Assembly (NCBI GenBank): GCA_022457155.1
Contig: JAJGOT010000922.1
Location: 62,001-126,000, forward strand
Origin: Cladopsammia gracilis
Taxonomy: Eukaryota; Cnidaria; Anthozoa; Scleractinia; Dendrophylliidae
Reading direction: 5' to 3'
DNA: 64,000 nucleotides
This document shows positions 12,251 to 23,377 of the stretch, piece by piece. The translations under genes and the position numbers were made by a program. Below the pieces are notes generated by a model. That model searched no databases and was not told the DNA's origin. It saw nothing but the letters and a program-made list of their open reading frames with translations. Every line of letters starts with the position of its first letter. Position 1 is the stretch's first letter.

Positions 12251-12494
12251 GGTGTACCAACTTAAATAAATGTAGAATATAGAATGATGTAAAGGTGATG
12301 GTGCCCGAAACATAAAAATAGGTACGAACTTCGCGTGTTAAAAGCCAAGACATGTGTTTGTTTGTCTCTATTTCTTACCTGATGAAACTGGGCTGGTTTC
12401 CAAACCACCATCACGCTTTATGATTTCCTTTGATCAAACGGGATGAATTATTAAAATGAGTTTGACAATCACTCATCTAACGTCTTTCTTTTAG

Positions 12495-12565
12495 CCCTCT
12501 TAGATGTCGCCAGAACTTCGGTTAAAGAAATGAAAATGGCAGACTCTGCTTCAATACAACACAAG
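12495..12565 (+). CDS. Candidate short internal exon (copy A)
   Basis: Bounded by an acceptor-like 'tttcttttag' and a strong donor 'aag|gtaagt'. One frame is open (LDVARTSVKEMK-like) and it lies upstream of the sulfotransferase last exon in the same orientation, so it may belong to that gene. Copy B's version is one base longer (31461-31532), which changes the phase at the donor. Only splice signals and conservation between copies support it. Confidence 0.3.
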
Positions 12566-12892
12566 GTAAGTTGGATTCTAACTTCCAACCCAGGTTACCC
12601 ACCCAGTCCAAATATTATCCACGTTGGCGCAAATGCCGAAGCAGCCAGTGTAACCAAAAGGCAGCTAAAAGAAACAACTAGTAGTAATCATAGATTGCAG
12701 TATGTCTCCTTATCTACCTCGTCTTGACCTGGTACTCCAGTTTCAGCCATTACCCCGTTTTTCTTGAGAAAATCGTTCCTCTCTCAGCAGCTGTGTTTCT
12801 ATTTCCTTTGGCTACTACGAAGTGCTTCCAACAACAATTGAGACAATTTTTTGTTTAATATCAATCAGAACTGTTTATTATTTAAGCAATAG

Positions 12893-13064
12893 AGGACTTT
12901 TTCCGTGTTTACATAGCCTCGTCTAAACACGACGGGGTTTGGGAGAATTCGAAACAGTTATGCAAACTCGAGACGCAGTCGTGGGTTTGCATAACTTTCC
13001 GCGAGAATTCTCCCAACCCTCCAAGTGTTTAGATGAGGCTATGTAAACACGGAAAAAAAGTCCT
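12893..13064. repeat. Palindromic element (foldback MITE)
   Basis: The left arm, starting 'aggactttttccgtgttta', has an imperfect reverse complement ending at 13064. Inner arms around 'gagaatt(c)' and 'gcaaac' also pair. The same structure is at 31855-32025 in copy B, so it predates the duplication. Confidence 0.75.
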
Positions 13065-15574
13065 TTGTTGCTTTTATAAAATATTTCTCAAAAAATAATT
13101 CGACAAATGAAGGGAAATTTTGTGTATAAATAGATTTTCTCAATACACGCTCTGGACAATCATATTTCCTACAAGCATCAAAATGCGCATCTGACAAAAC
13201 ATGAACCAATCAAAATTGGCGTTATAAAAGTCAAAATCAAGTTGAAATTTGTGGCAAGCGCTAGCGAGCGCCGTGTGGATGAAAGCGATTTCAGCTTTGA
13301 ATCCTCCTAAATCTTGCAGAAAAATACCGAAAGTTCGGCAAAAACTAGAAGAAATGTTCAAAATATACGCTTGATCGCTCTTCAAAGACTGCTTGAAAGT
13401 AACGTGAACTTGCCCGATTTGGCAGCCCGAGAACGTGTTTGAGAAGATGAATCGCTCATCGATATTTCTTCTTCAGAAGTCAGAACCGAAGAAGCGAAGT
13501 TTTAAAGAATTTTTAATCAGCCGAGCGACATTTCGGTAACGACAAATTGCATTTCTCGATGGGAAGTTATGTTGATATCAATTTCTGATTGACTTTTTCT
13601 TTGTGTTGTCGTTAGTTTTTGAGAAATGTTTATAAAACGTGCCCAAATTCAGTCGGATTGATATCTTGAATCTCGCCATGTGCTTAGCCAATTTTGCTTG
13701 TGAGGACAACTCCACAATGCGCTAATGGTACGCGTTTTGCTTTTAAAGATAAACTAACGGATATTTGAATACAATTTTTCAAAACAAGATTTTGTTGTCC
13801 TTTTTTATGGGTTTGTTTAGTCATTACATAGGCTGAAAAGCGATTTTAAGTAACCAATTTATAGTTCTAACTTCACTAACGTCGCCTTGTGCAAAGATGT
13901 ATTAATTTTTGACAATTTTGATTTCCAAATAAGTTTCTCGGGCAATTTTCGATACGCAACTGGTTTATTTTATTCGAAAATTAGTCATACTAGTTATTCT
14001 AGATCGAGAAAAAGTCGTTTTTATGAGCTTTTTTGTACTCCAAATCTACTGTGCAGATGGTCGCGTAAAACTGTTTTTGAGAACTGCTAAAATTGAAAAT
14101 AGCTCGGTCATTAATGGATTAATATTTGTACTTGAAATTACTTTATTATGAGTCTTGCGAAAGCTTTGAAATGTTTTCAAATTGTGCCGGGAAACAAAGA
14201 GAGCGTGACGTCACAACCGTGTTTACATACTCTCATCTTAAATACTTTATAAAAATAAATATTACTATCAATAAGAACTGCTAGTTTGATAAAGTCAAAT
14301 GTACATATTACTAACGGATTTTAAAGAGCATTGTGTTACTGTAGTGTACTACTTTAATCTCAACAAATAACATGTATTTTTAACAATTCTCTGACACTTT
14401 TTTTATTATTATTATATTTTTTTATTGGAATTTTTATTTTATCGACATAATAATCGTTACTAGATTACAGTTTAGGATATATATTAAAAATAACTAGTAA
14501 GTAAAGAAAGGAAAAGCAAAAACAGTGGTTTGTGTGTTATAAACAAAAGACAAAAAAAGTAAAAGTTACAGCAAAAGTCATTAGAAAAATAGGGTGTTTG
14601 CGGAAAACTGCAAGAAATCTGTTCAGCAAGGCTTGTGAAGGTGACACCTTTTTACATTTCATGTATTTTTAACAATTCTCTGGCACTTTTTTTACATTTT
14701 TCACATTTTAAATCTAGATATATGCGTTAATCAAAGCCTGATCATGTGTACTACTATACAGGTTATAAACGTTTCAGTCAGTAAGTTTAAAGCGTGTTTT
14801 TATTATGTCTAGTTGCACATTCTTCCCATTTTTCACGCTTACTTTGTCGGTATTCTCAGTTTATAAACTATGATTCTTCGCAAGTTCCATCAAATGTCAC
14901 ACAAGACCTGTATGAATTTAACGGCTCTCCTGGTCGAATAAAACTTTCGATGGCTCACTGGGATGAAAACTTTTTTGTAATAGCGTTCCGCCCAGATGAT
15001 GGCAGCATTGCATTGTGGGATCGAAATGCGGACAAATATTTCAAAATGGCTTCCTCGGAAACACCAGTTTTTGCGATTCCTGTACATGCTGTGGATAATT
15101 GTCGAGTTGTACCCAAGAACAATGCTTCTATTCGTAGCACCTGTTTTTTCGTAGCTACCTGCATAGTTCTTGAATGTTTCTACGCATTTCAGTCCCATGA
15201 TGCTGCGCGCCAATTCTATTTTTAGAATCTGGGCGGAACGCTATTCCCCAAGTATTATGCTATCCAGTTGTATCGACAGTCTCGTTTCACACAATGCATA
15301 TTTATGTCACGCTTAGATGTTTTGGTCGTTTTAAATCTGCTTCAGACTCTTCAATTCTTTGACTTCAAACTCAGTATGGAAAATTAAAACCAATCTGTGG
15401 ACTTCGAATGGATTTTATAGCATCCAAGGGAAAATGTCGCTCGATCGCTGTCATCGCTCGCTCACTCGGATGTAAACCTTTGTTGGTAATTCCCCAGTGT
15501 ATCACGTCATCCGGTTGTCTCGTTTCACACATTTCATATTCACGTCACGCTAAAATGTTCTCATCGTTTAAAGG
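13065..15574. other. Gene-free duplicated host DNA
   Basis: Matches 32026-34553 in copy B. The longest frame (14794-15225) starts at GTG and is broken in copy B by small indels, so it is not called. It may be intron of the sulfotransferase gene, if the exon at 12495-12565 is real. Confidence 0.45.
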
Positions 15575-16088
15575 TACCTTATTATAGAAAATTAACGCTC
15601 CATGAAATTAACGCGAATTCTCAAAATTCGCGTTAATTTAAGTCGCGTTCATTTTTGTGAGCGTTAATTTCCGCGACATTATTTAAGTGGAGCGTTCATT
15701 TCCGAGACCTTAATTTCACCCCAAATTCTGGATACCGTCCGAACCGTATAGCAACTAGGAAACAATAACCTTCTCTTTTCTGCACACTATTTTTCAATCA
15801 TTTACAATGTAAAAGCCTTAAATATATGTCATCTGCAATATTTCCAGTTCATTCTTGCTGTCAGAAGAGCGGTTCTCGACTCCGTTTTTTTTTATTACAC
15901 AGTTCGGCCAAAATATCTTTACAGACGTCAATAATCGCGTTAATTTTCTTCATTTTGAAAATTTGCCCCTTCTCTCGCGTTAATTTCCTTTATTGGAAAG
16001 AAATTTTCCCTCCAATTCGCGTTAATTTAAGTCGCGTTAATTTCAAAGACCTTAATTTACAGGAGCGTTAATTTCCTATAATAAGGTA
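15575..16088. mobile_element. TIR element rich in 'gcgttaattt'
   Basis: Ends are 'taccttattatag(g)aaattaacgctcc' at 15575 and its reverse complement ending at 16088. Inside, 'cgcgttaattt' motifs recur in both orientations. Shared with copy B (34554-35069), so inserted before the duplication. No gene inside. Confidence 0.75.
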
Positions 16089-16319
16089 TTTACCGCAGTG
16101 AGGTTAAGTTAAGGTTGATAAAAAGCTTGAAACTTAATTACAAGACGCCGAGAACAACAACTAAAATTAACCTTAGGTTATTTCGCTTTCACGAGAAGAC
16201 TCTTAGAGCCCTTTTGATTATTCTCGACCCACTCCGCTTGGAACAGCACAGGAAGCCCACAAACAAATGACACATGACAGTCAACACCTCACGTGTAGAG
16301 AGCGTCTCCTTCACCCCCC

Positions 16320-16775
16320 GGGGGGGGGGGTACTCCCATATATGAGCTATATAGGTATGTGCCGCTGTGAAGGGTATGGTTTTCAGGCAGTTTAGTCTGG
16401 GATAGGGTATAATATTCAGAGATTTTTGGTCTAGAATGGGGTATCATTTTTCGCGAAACTGATCAGTTACGTGAACAATTTAGTCTAGACAAGGTTTACT
16501 GGCAAAATGGCATTTAAAAATCGGTACGGTGGGCAGTACGGCATTTTTACTGACCCCTGGGATCTTAGACTGTGAAAGTAAACGAGTTTCTGGAAAATGG
16601 CGAGTCTGGAATAGGTCTAGGATAGGGTAGTTTTTTTCGGTGTTCAGGCTAGGATAGGGTTGCAAAATGCAGCTAAAATAGTCTAGTATAGGTTAAGGGT
16701 CTCGGGTCTCGGAGTCCCAGCGGCACACCCTGACACCCCCACCCAAAAATGTACGGAGTACCCCCCCCCCCCCCC
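16320..16775. mobile_element. TIR element bounded by G/C runs
   Basis: Starts with a G run followed by 'tactccc' and ends with 'ggagta' followed by a C run, forming inverted ends. The interior contains repeated 'gtctgggatagggta' and 'gtctaggatagggta' phrases. Copy B has it at 35394-35842. Confidence 0.7.
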
Positions 16776-17027
16776 GAAAGAAAGCTAAAAGAAACAGAGT
16801 ATTAAATAAGATTACTACGGATAAACAGTTGGCAATTGTTTTATATCCTCTTATGTGGTCATTAGCACTAAGTTATGCTTCTTATTTTCGGACTTTGATC
16901 TGTTCATTGCGCTATTTGTAATTTTTCAAAATTATTTAAAATCAATAGAAGGATGTTAAATTACCGAATACCGAATAGAATACCAAACAGAAAATCAACA
17001 AAGAAAACTGATATTTCCATTCGACAT

Positions 17028-17880
17028 GGGGCCGTATTCACGAAATTCTACTTAAGATATGTCTTAAGATATAACTTAAGAGAAAATTTAGGAGCTTCCT
17101 AAGATATGTCGTAAGTGGTATTCACGAACGATATCTTATAGCCATCCTAAGGTAAGCGTAATTTAGCAGTATCCTAAGTTTATCGGACTAAAAGAAAACC
17201 AATCAGAGATAGTTTATATGACGCGCTCTTATGAATAATAAGTTATGAAAATTAATGAATGAATATTTTGTATTGTGTAAATTGTTGTTACAATGACAAC
17301 ACAATAACCTTTTTTTCATCTCGAATTTAAGATCGATAGCAAAACTAATAATATCATCGTTCATGGTCAGCAGCGAAAGCAACAAACAAATCCATCATCA
17401 TTTTCACGAAAAACGGAAATATAACTCTGCAATGAGAAAGAAATGTGGAACCCGTTAATGCCACGAAGGCCTATATGTTACTAACCGTGTTGTTTGATAT
17501 TACTAGAAAATATTTAATTTTTCTTAGGAAAGCAATAGTTTATCTAATCGGTAAATATTGTGATACACAATAATCACGCTGAAAATCGACGTAAAACTCG
17601 TCAACAATCGAATTTAGCCCCGGTCGAGACATGTTTTAATAAGTCAGGAGGTCAATTGTGACCTCCTAAGTCTAGAAGAAAAATTAAGACATATCTTAAG
17701 TTTATAAGGAGGCCTTCGTGAATACCAGTTAAGACATGTCTTAAACATTTAGGATGTCCTAAGTTTAGGAGAAAAAAGAGACATGTCTCAAAATAGGAAG
17801 TCTTCATAAATACCAGTTATCTCCAAAGTTATATCTTAGGAGGCTCCTTGGACTTAAAATGCTTTAGTGAATACCGCCCC
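17028..17880. mobile_element. TIR element with 'cttaaga' repeats
   Basis: Inverted ends 'ggggccgtattcac' (17028) and 'gtgaataccgcccc' (ending 17880). The interior is full of 'gacat(g/a)tcttaa' and 'gtgaataccagtt' phrases. Copy B carries it at 36155-37061. No transposase. Confidence 0.75.
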
Positions 17881-17988
17881 TGGTTGCCGATCGGAGTCAT
17901 CAATATAAACAGATACTTAAATTGTATCTAAATAAAATACTCTCATCTTTGTAAAATATAGAATACTCTCATATTTGTCAATCTACAG

Positions 17989-18840
17989 GGCCAGGTCTCA
18001 GATGTTCAACTTTTCAAGGAGATTGAGCAGCGGCAAAGAGAGCGACAGCAACACCTCAAACACTATTGTAAAAGACACGCTGCAGACAACCGTAAACGGA
18101 ATCTAAGCCGGAGAGAGTTGAAGTATTTCATCGTCAACGACAAATACAAAGTTATTTATTGCTTTATCCCCAAGGTAGCCTGCACGCAATGGAATCGAGT
18201 CTTTCTCGCCCTTGATAACCGAACCGATGCATATGTGAAACCTCAGAGAAAAGTTCACAATCCACGCTTATATAAATTCCTCAGTTATTATCCAAATGAG
18301 GATATTAAACTAAGGCTTCAATCTTACTTCAAGTTTTTCTTCGTTCGCGAGCCGTTCGAGAGGCTTTTATCGGCGTACGAGAACAAGTTCGTTAATAGAT
18401 ATTGGCCATCAAACATAATTGCACGATTTTCAAAGCAAATTATTAACAACTTCAAGCAAGTAGATCCCAACTCTGACGACCAGCTGACATTTGCGAAGTT
18501 CATTTACTATGTGAGTGGTATTGGTTTTAATCGGGATCGTCACTGGACATCCTATATTAACCTTTGCCACCCGTGTGACATACAGTACGACTTTATCGGC
18601 CATTTTGACGACATGCCAGATGAAGCTCCTTACATCCTACGACAAACAGGAATGGATCGAGTGGCGACTTTTCCCGATTTTATTACCCATAACACCACTG
18701 ATAAATTACTTCATAAATATGCTGAGATTCCCAAAGAGAAGATTGTTGAGCTGGCAAAGGCCTTTGAAAAAGACTTTGAAATGTTCAATTATAAATTTCC
18801 TGGCCCTCTCTCTGATCTTATGCACGATTACTTAAATTGA
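17989..18840 (+). CDS. Carbohydrate sulfotransferase, last exon (HNK-1ST/CHST8-14 type)
   Basis: Open from an acceptor 'atctacag' at 17988 to a TGA at 18838-18840, about 283 residues. It carries the two PAPS-binding motifs of Golgi carbohydrate sulfotransferases (Sulfotransfer_2): the 5'-phosphosulfate loop 'PKVACTQWNRV' and the 3'-phosphate motif 'FFVREPFERLLSAYENKF'. A further conserved block follows ('DFIGHFDDMPDEAPYILRQ'). Such enzymes transfer sulfate from PAPS to sugars such as chondroitin or GalNAc in the Golgi. The N-terminal cytosolic tail and membrane anchor would be on upstream exons not identified with confidence. There is no ATG at the beginning, so this is an exon and not a whole gene. 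An alternative acceptor at 18001 gives a phase-1 junction. Copy B's paralogue differs by only about five residues but is split by the Polinton. Confidence 0.85.
   Translation, partial: GQVSDVQLFKEIEQRQRERQQHLKHYCKRHAADNRKRNLSRRELKYFIVNDKYKVIYCFIPKVACTQWNRVFLALDNRTDAYVKPQRKVHNPRLYKFLSYYPNEDIKLRLQSYFKFFFVREPFERLLSAYENKFVNRYWPSNIIARFSKQIINNFKQVDPNSDDQLTFAKFIYYVSGIGFNRDRHWTSYINLCHPCDIQYDFIGHFDDMPDEAPYILRQTGMDRVATFPDFITHNTTDKLLHKYAEIPKEKIVELAKAFEKDFEMFNYKFPGPLSDLMHDYLN
18442..18447. other. Empty Polinton target site
   Basis: The single 'attaac' in copy A is the undisturbed version of the hexamer duplicated around the Polinton in copy B (37623-37628 and 57260-57265). The flanking bases on both sides match. 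Confidence 0.95.
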
Positions 18841-19689
18841 GAATTCGTAATTATAGAAGCTAAAGACCTGGAACAGCAAATTTATTTTGACAAAAATTGT
18901 TGCATTCGAAGCTTCGTAAAGCAGATACTTTTGGGGAATGAGTAGAAATCATTCTTGTCCACAGAGCCCTCGTTTCGTTTGGTCAGCATGACGCAATTTA
19001 AAAAAAACGTGGAGCTTTGAGGACGCGAATAATCAACTGCAGTCAAATATCTGCGTATGCGTCAAACCTGTTTTCCGTTGTCACACTTAAACAAATGTAC
19101 AAGGCGCCGATCAGTCTCAACATAATTCGCCTTAAAAATGCTTAAAACGTTTTTAGCAAATCGTAAAATGATTTACTGTAAACTCGCAAACTCAGGAAAA
19201 GTTGCAACAGTTGCTGTTATTATTCGGATATATGATGATCTAGTGTTAGTATTTGTCAATTAAGATTGGGCAAGGCCCTAAGGTTACTACGTAGTTTCCA
19301 CCATGTGAGTGGTCCCTGGTTCCTTAAAGAGTGCTTTCCATAACGAACAGTTGAAAAACGTGGTATCTCGAAGTCACTGTTCCGTAGAGAGTCGTTAACT
19401 CTATTTTGTCTGGACTTGTTTGGAGTTGCCTGCGGAGGGGATATTGTGTCCCCTTCCAAACTTCAAGACTATGACAATGACACTCGGAGGGTATATGGTA
19501 CGTCCAAAGTTGTTTCCTTTGCAGTCTGCAAAATGGAACAAAGATGTCATATGACGTAGGAATTGCGTCATTGGTTCTGATAGCGCCATCTTGGATTTCT
19601 GTATCGCTACAAAAACTTAACAAAACCGTTCAAATTGACTCAAAAGTGCTCAAAACAAATTAACTAGTAGGTTTAACGGACTTTTCTTA

Positions 19690-20456
19690 TTTATTACGTA
19701 TTTCTTTCCTTCTGGAACTTTTTTCGTGCATGACACTGGGTTGTTGCAATGGTTTGCTTTGAATTTATACACGGAAACATTTTACGGCCGGCCGACTGAT
19801 AATAAAGACTTCGCATGCTCACATTTTGACAGCGGATAAGGGTGGAGAATGATTCAGATCCTTTATAATGCTGCACATAAGAACTACTGTAAACTTCATT
19901 GTTCTGTGGCATTGGCTCTTTCCCACAAAGAATATCTTTGGTTTCAAGAATAGAGGAGGGACTGATGGTTTATAATCATATTTCAGTATATATATATAAA
20001 AATAAAGAAAATCCATTTGCGTCAAATAAACTTTAGGAAATTTTAGTGATTAACCAAATAGCAGAAGACAATAGCCAATAATTTTGCTTCTTTTTAATTT
20101 GATGAAGTTCCCCAAATAAAATATATTTTAAAAATTGTATGTTGTGCGATTGGGTCTCAAATTACTTAAAAAAATTATAAAAATTAAACAAAATGCACCT
20201 TGAAACTTAACTTTTTAGCGGTTTTTGAGTCTAGGCCAATGAGATCACTAGTTGTAACAATAAAAAAAGTTGACATTCCATCGTGCATTAATTGCCGTTC
20301 AGCACTTTCCTTCTTATGCGGATCATTACTTAACCCTTTAAGCCCTAATCAAAATTTAAATTCTCATTTCTTGTCCCTATATATTTCCTATAGAAGTAGT
20401 GGGGAGAAATTATTTGGATATCAAGAGAATTCATCTTGTGTGATCACGTCCTTATT
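19690..20456. repeat. Dispersed repeat family R1, member 2
   Basis: Closest to 58490-59158 (its duplicate) and 63395-64000. It begins near 'tatttctttccttctggaac' and runs through 'gtgcgattgggtct' and 'tagcggtttttgagtctagg'. The 216-residue open frame starting at 20200 overlaps this repeat, begins at a non-ATG codon and has no recognisable domain. Confidence 0.75.
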
Positions 20457-21571
20457 ACACCCTTACATCTTGTGTGATCCGCCGCCTTGTCACGTGGTTA
20501 CAAACCAAGAATCGGTCTGTCCTCGGCGTCGGCGTTTTCATTCGTGTGTCGAAAGTAATTTTGTGAGGCTTCTTAGGTTTTGCATTGCCAATCTTTGTGA
20601 TTATCTAAAAAATCTCGTGCTACTTTCTCAACCAACCAGAAGTAAAACCAAAACCAATCAATTCATTTTTGTTTTATTCAGTTTCGAACGCAAAACTAAT
20701 AAGGAAGAAAGGACAATGATTGCTATTTTAAACCACGGCCGTGTTATCGGCGAACACAGGAACCCTTTTCACATCAGACGCTTATGTTATGTCTCGCCTT
20801 GTTTTAACAGGAACATGACAATGAATGATAACTCAAACAGTATTAATTGATCTAGTAAAACTTTTTCGGATGTAGCGAATTTGCGGTTTTAACTCGTGTG
20901 CGATGGGGCTGGGGTTTGGGGGGTCTCCTATCTTTACAAAAGTGATATTTTGAAAATAAAACCTAAAAGGCACTGCAATCTCGTATCATTAGGGATAAAT
21001 TCGAATACATTACATGTAAAAAAGGTTTACGTTTGAGATCTTTACCGTAAAAGAAATATCCTAATTGTTACACCTGAGGGCGTTTGAAACTAAATGTCCA
21101 AAAGGCCTAAACCGCATTTCTAACGTCTGTAAGATATGGTAGGATAAGCAGTATCCCTCCCCTTCGGCATCCCCCTAAGAAAGGAAGTTACCGTATGATG
21201 TTTCGTACGGAGGAATTTGGCTATATTTGCGAGAAATTTAAGAGTTTTGTGCGTTTGGAAATGTTGAGATAATAAATAACATTTTATTCATTTTCGCCGG
21301 TAGTATTTAGCTTACATTAAACACTTAATGACTGGTCCCGAGGGAAACAGAGAATTTTGTTCATCGAGATTCGCACAACGAGAGAAACAATATGCACTGT
21401 TTTTATGCATTGCTAAAAAAGGGTGGTGCTTATATTGTTACTATTAATAAAAATGTACTACCTTTCGAACAAATAATACTTACCTTAAGTTTAATTTTAT
21501 ATCCCTTCGTTCCACAACTCTGGGGTATCTCTTAAAAAAAATTAGAAAAAAATTTATCATATTCTAAGGCA
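20457..21571. other. Gene-free spacer between copies A and B
   Basis: The match to copy B stops at about 20456. No domain, RNA gene or TIR element recognised in this stretch. Confidence 0.45.
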
Positions 21572-22380
21572 TGGGGCAAACGTCGAATCTTAGTCGAACT
21601 AATTTGTCGAACCTATGAATTTTAAAATAAGCGCATGAATGGTGCGACGTTTGCTGCAATTAAGTTCGACTCAAATTAATTGGTTCGACTCCAGCGTAAG
21701 TTCGACTTGCCAAGTCGGATAATGCGACAGTGGTTCGGCGTTTCAGCAAACGCCGTTCTAAACACGCGCTGAACTCTATTCATAAATCATGCAAATTACA
21801 ATATAATTGATTCAAATGTGATGGACTGCGCAAACGTCACAAAAATACCGACTCCCCCACCTGCCAAACGCTATTTCCCTTCCTGACGAGCATGCGCTGT
21901 ACAAATACAATTTCACGACCAGGAATGGCGGGCAATCGAAAGTCATTGCTGATATCGCACAGCGTGATGAAAATTTGCTTTTCGTGTTTCACGAACACTA
22001 AATATAAATGCTTGAGATGCGAATTCCCTATTATTTGCAATAAATGTTCACTTTGAGCAATAGCTGTCGTCTCTGATACACTGTTCTCAGAGCTGTATGT
22101 AATGCGAGTCTTCTCTTTCTATTTTGCACAATTAAAAACCAAAGAAAGGCCCAACGAGCACTGTATTTCGGCATTTCGCTGGCAAGTCCTAGCAGTAACT
22201 AGCCGCGCATCGAGTGAATAGCACGGGGCCACGTGCTTATTCCCATGTTTTAATGAAGTGCAACTTGTGAAATAGGATCGACGCAGGTTCGACGTTTGCT
22301 ACCACGCTGGAATTAAGTCGACTCTTTGTCCAACCCATTTTTAATAAATTTGACGCGACTTAGATTCGACGTTTGCCCCA
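21572..22380. mobile_element. 809-bp TIR element ('ggggcaaacgtcgaatct')
   Basis: Inverted ends 'tggggcaaacgtcgaatct' (21572-21590) and 'agattcgacgtttgcccca' (22362-22380). Subterminal 'ttcgac' motifs recur in both halves. There is no transposase frame, so it is non-autonomous; the superfamily is undetermined because target duplications are not clear. Confidence 0.75.
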
Positions 22381-22623
22381 GGCCTAGCCGAATTATCACG
22401 TAGCAAACTGTTGATACTGTTCTAAATTAGTCCGCTTGGCACTCGCGGTGTCTTTTCAGTTTTGTTTAACTACTCAACGACTTCTCAACTAATGGTGTCA
22501 TTTATTTCTTCAGTATGAATAGTTTAGCCGACTCATCGATTAAGTTAAAATCAGTAGCTTTTACTATAGGTGAATAAGTCAATAATTATAACTCGCTAGT
22601 ACGTGCTGCACAAGTTACAGCGG

Positions 22624-22803
22624 TCAACTCTCTCTTCAGCGACCACCCTTGGTGAAGGAAAAAGTGATCGCTTAAGGGGGGAGTTCGCTTAAGAGAAAAA
22701 TCAATTTGAAACAGTATTTGACTGAGAAACAAAACGGTTATTTACAAAGAAGTCGCTTACGGGAAGTGGTCGCTTAAGAGAGTGGTCGTTAAAAGAGAGA
22801 TTG
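22624..22803. repeat. Short inverted-repeat element ('agcgaccac')
   Basis: Left 'caactctctcttcagcgacc' and right 'gtggtcgttaaaagagagat' are imperfect inverted copies. Inner 'gtggtcgcttaagagagtgg' repeats the theme. Probably a small MITE. Confidence 0.5.
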
Positions 22804-22949
22804 CCGACATTGCAATTCTATAGCTACGGGCCCCTGGATCCGCCACTCGGACAAATAACGGACCGCCTCAGCCTCGTTCCCAAGGCCTCAACAACGCGCT
22901 TACCGAACGATGAGATCCCAGCACGTTAGGTAACGTCCACTTCCAATAC

Positions 22950-23377
22950 TTTCCGAGGATGAATAGGAACGAGGATGGGACCGCCTATCTGCGCATGTTT
23001 TATTACAAATCCAGGAGCAACCTAGTTCCCAGGGTCTTACATCTCCCTTCCCAACGGGGGAGGGGGTGGGGGTTGTTCCAGGAGCAAGTTCAACTTTTGG
23101 AACCAGAGGGTTTCAAGTTGTACTGGTGCCATGTAAACGCATTAATTGATTTCTATTCCATGTCGTTCTTATTTTATAACGCGAAAGATGAATTATTCAA
23201 AGGGAAGACAGCTGCAAAAAAAACATAGAGATTTTGCACTTAAATAATGGGAAATTACATTGAAGTCATTTTACAACCAACAGACTTTTCATTGTGAAAG
23301 TGAATCTCAATTAAGGTGGATAAGGATATTAGAGATTGGAGCTGTGGATATTTCTGGTAAGTTAGTATTCTTGGCTC
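22950..23377. repeat. Left flank of copy B, repeated at 61085-61508
   Basis: Blocks 'tatctgcgcatgttttatta', 'caggagcaacctagtt', 'caaccaacagacttttcatt' and 'gatatttctggtaagttag' recur in order at 61085-61508. The copy there has an expanded G run (about 61164-61200). Confidence 0.85.

Larger units (their letters stand above)
1350..20456. repeat. Segmental duplication, copy A
   Basis: From about 1350 ('ggaccctatcaaaaactatcg') to about 20456 this stretch matches 23378-59158 in the same order and orientation, at high identity by eye. The copies differ by insertions. Copy A alone holds the Penelope-like fragment, the 403-bp, 223-bp and 718-bp elements and a more complete BEL/Pao fragment. Copy B alone holds the Polinton, a hAT fragment and a 468-bp TTAA element. 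Boundaries are accurate to some tens of bases. Confidence 0.9.

Noticed and set aside
14794..15225. 143-residue open frame, also seen in copy B
   Set aside because: Starts with GTG and is disrupted by indels in the duplicate; conservation reflects the duplication only.
20200..20850. 216-residue open frame
   Set aside because: Starts at a non-ATG codon, overlaps a dispersed repeat with five copies in the window, and has no domain or conserved frame.
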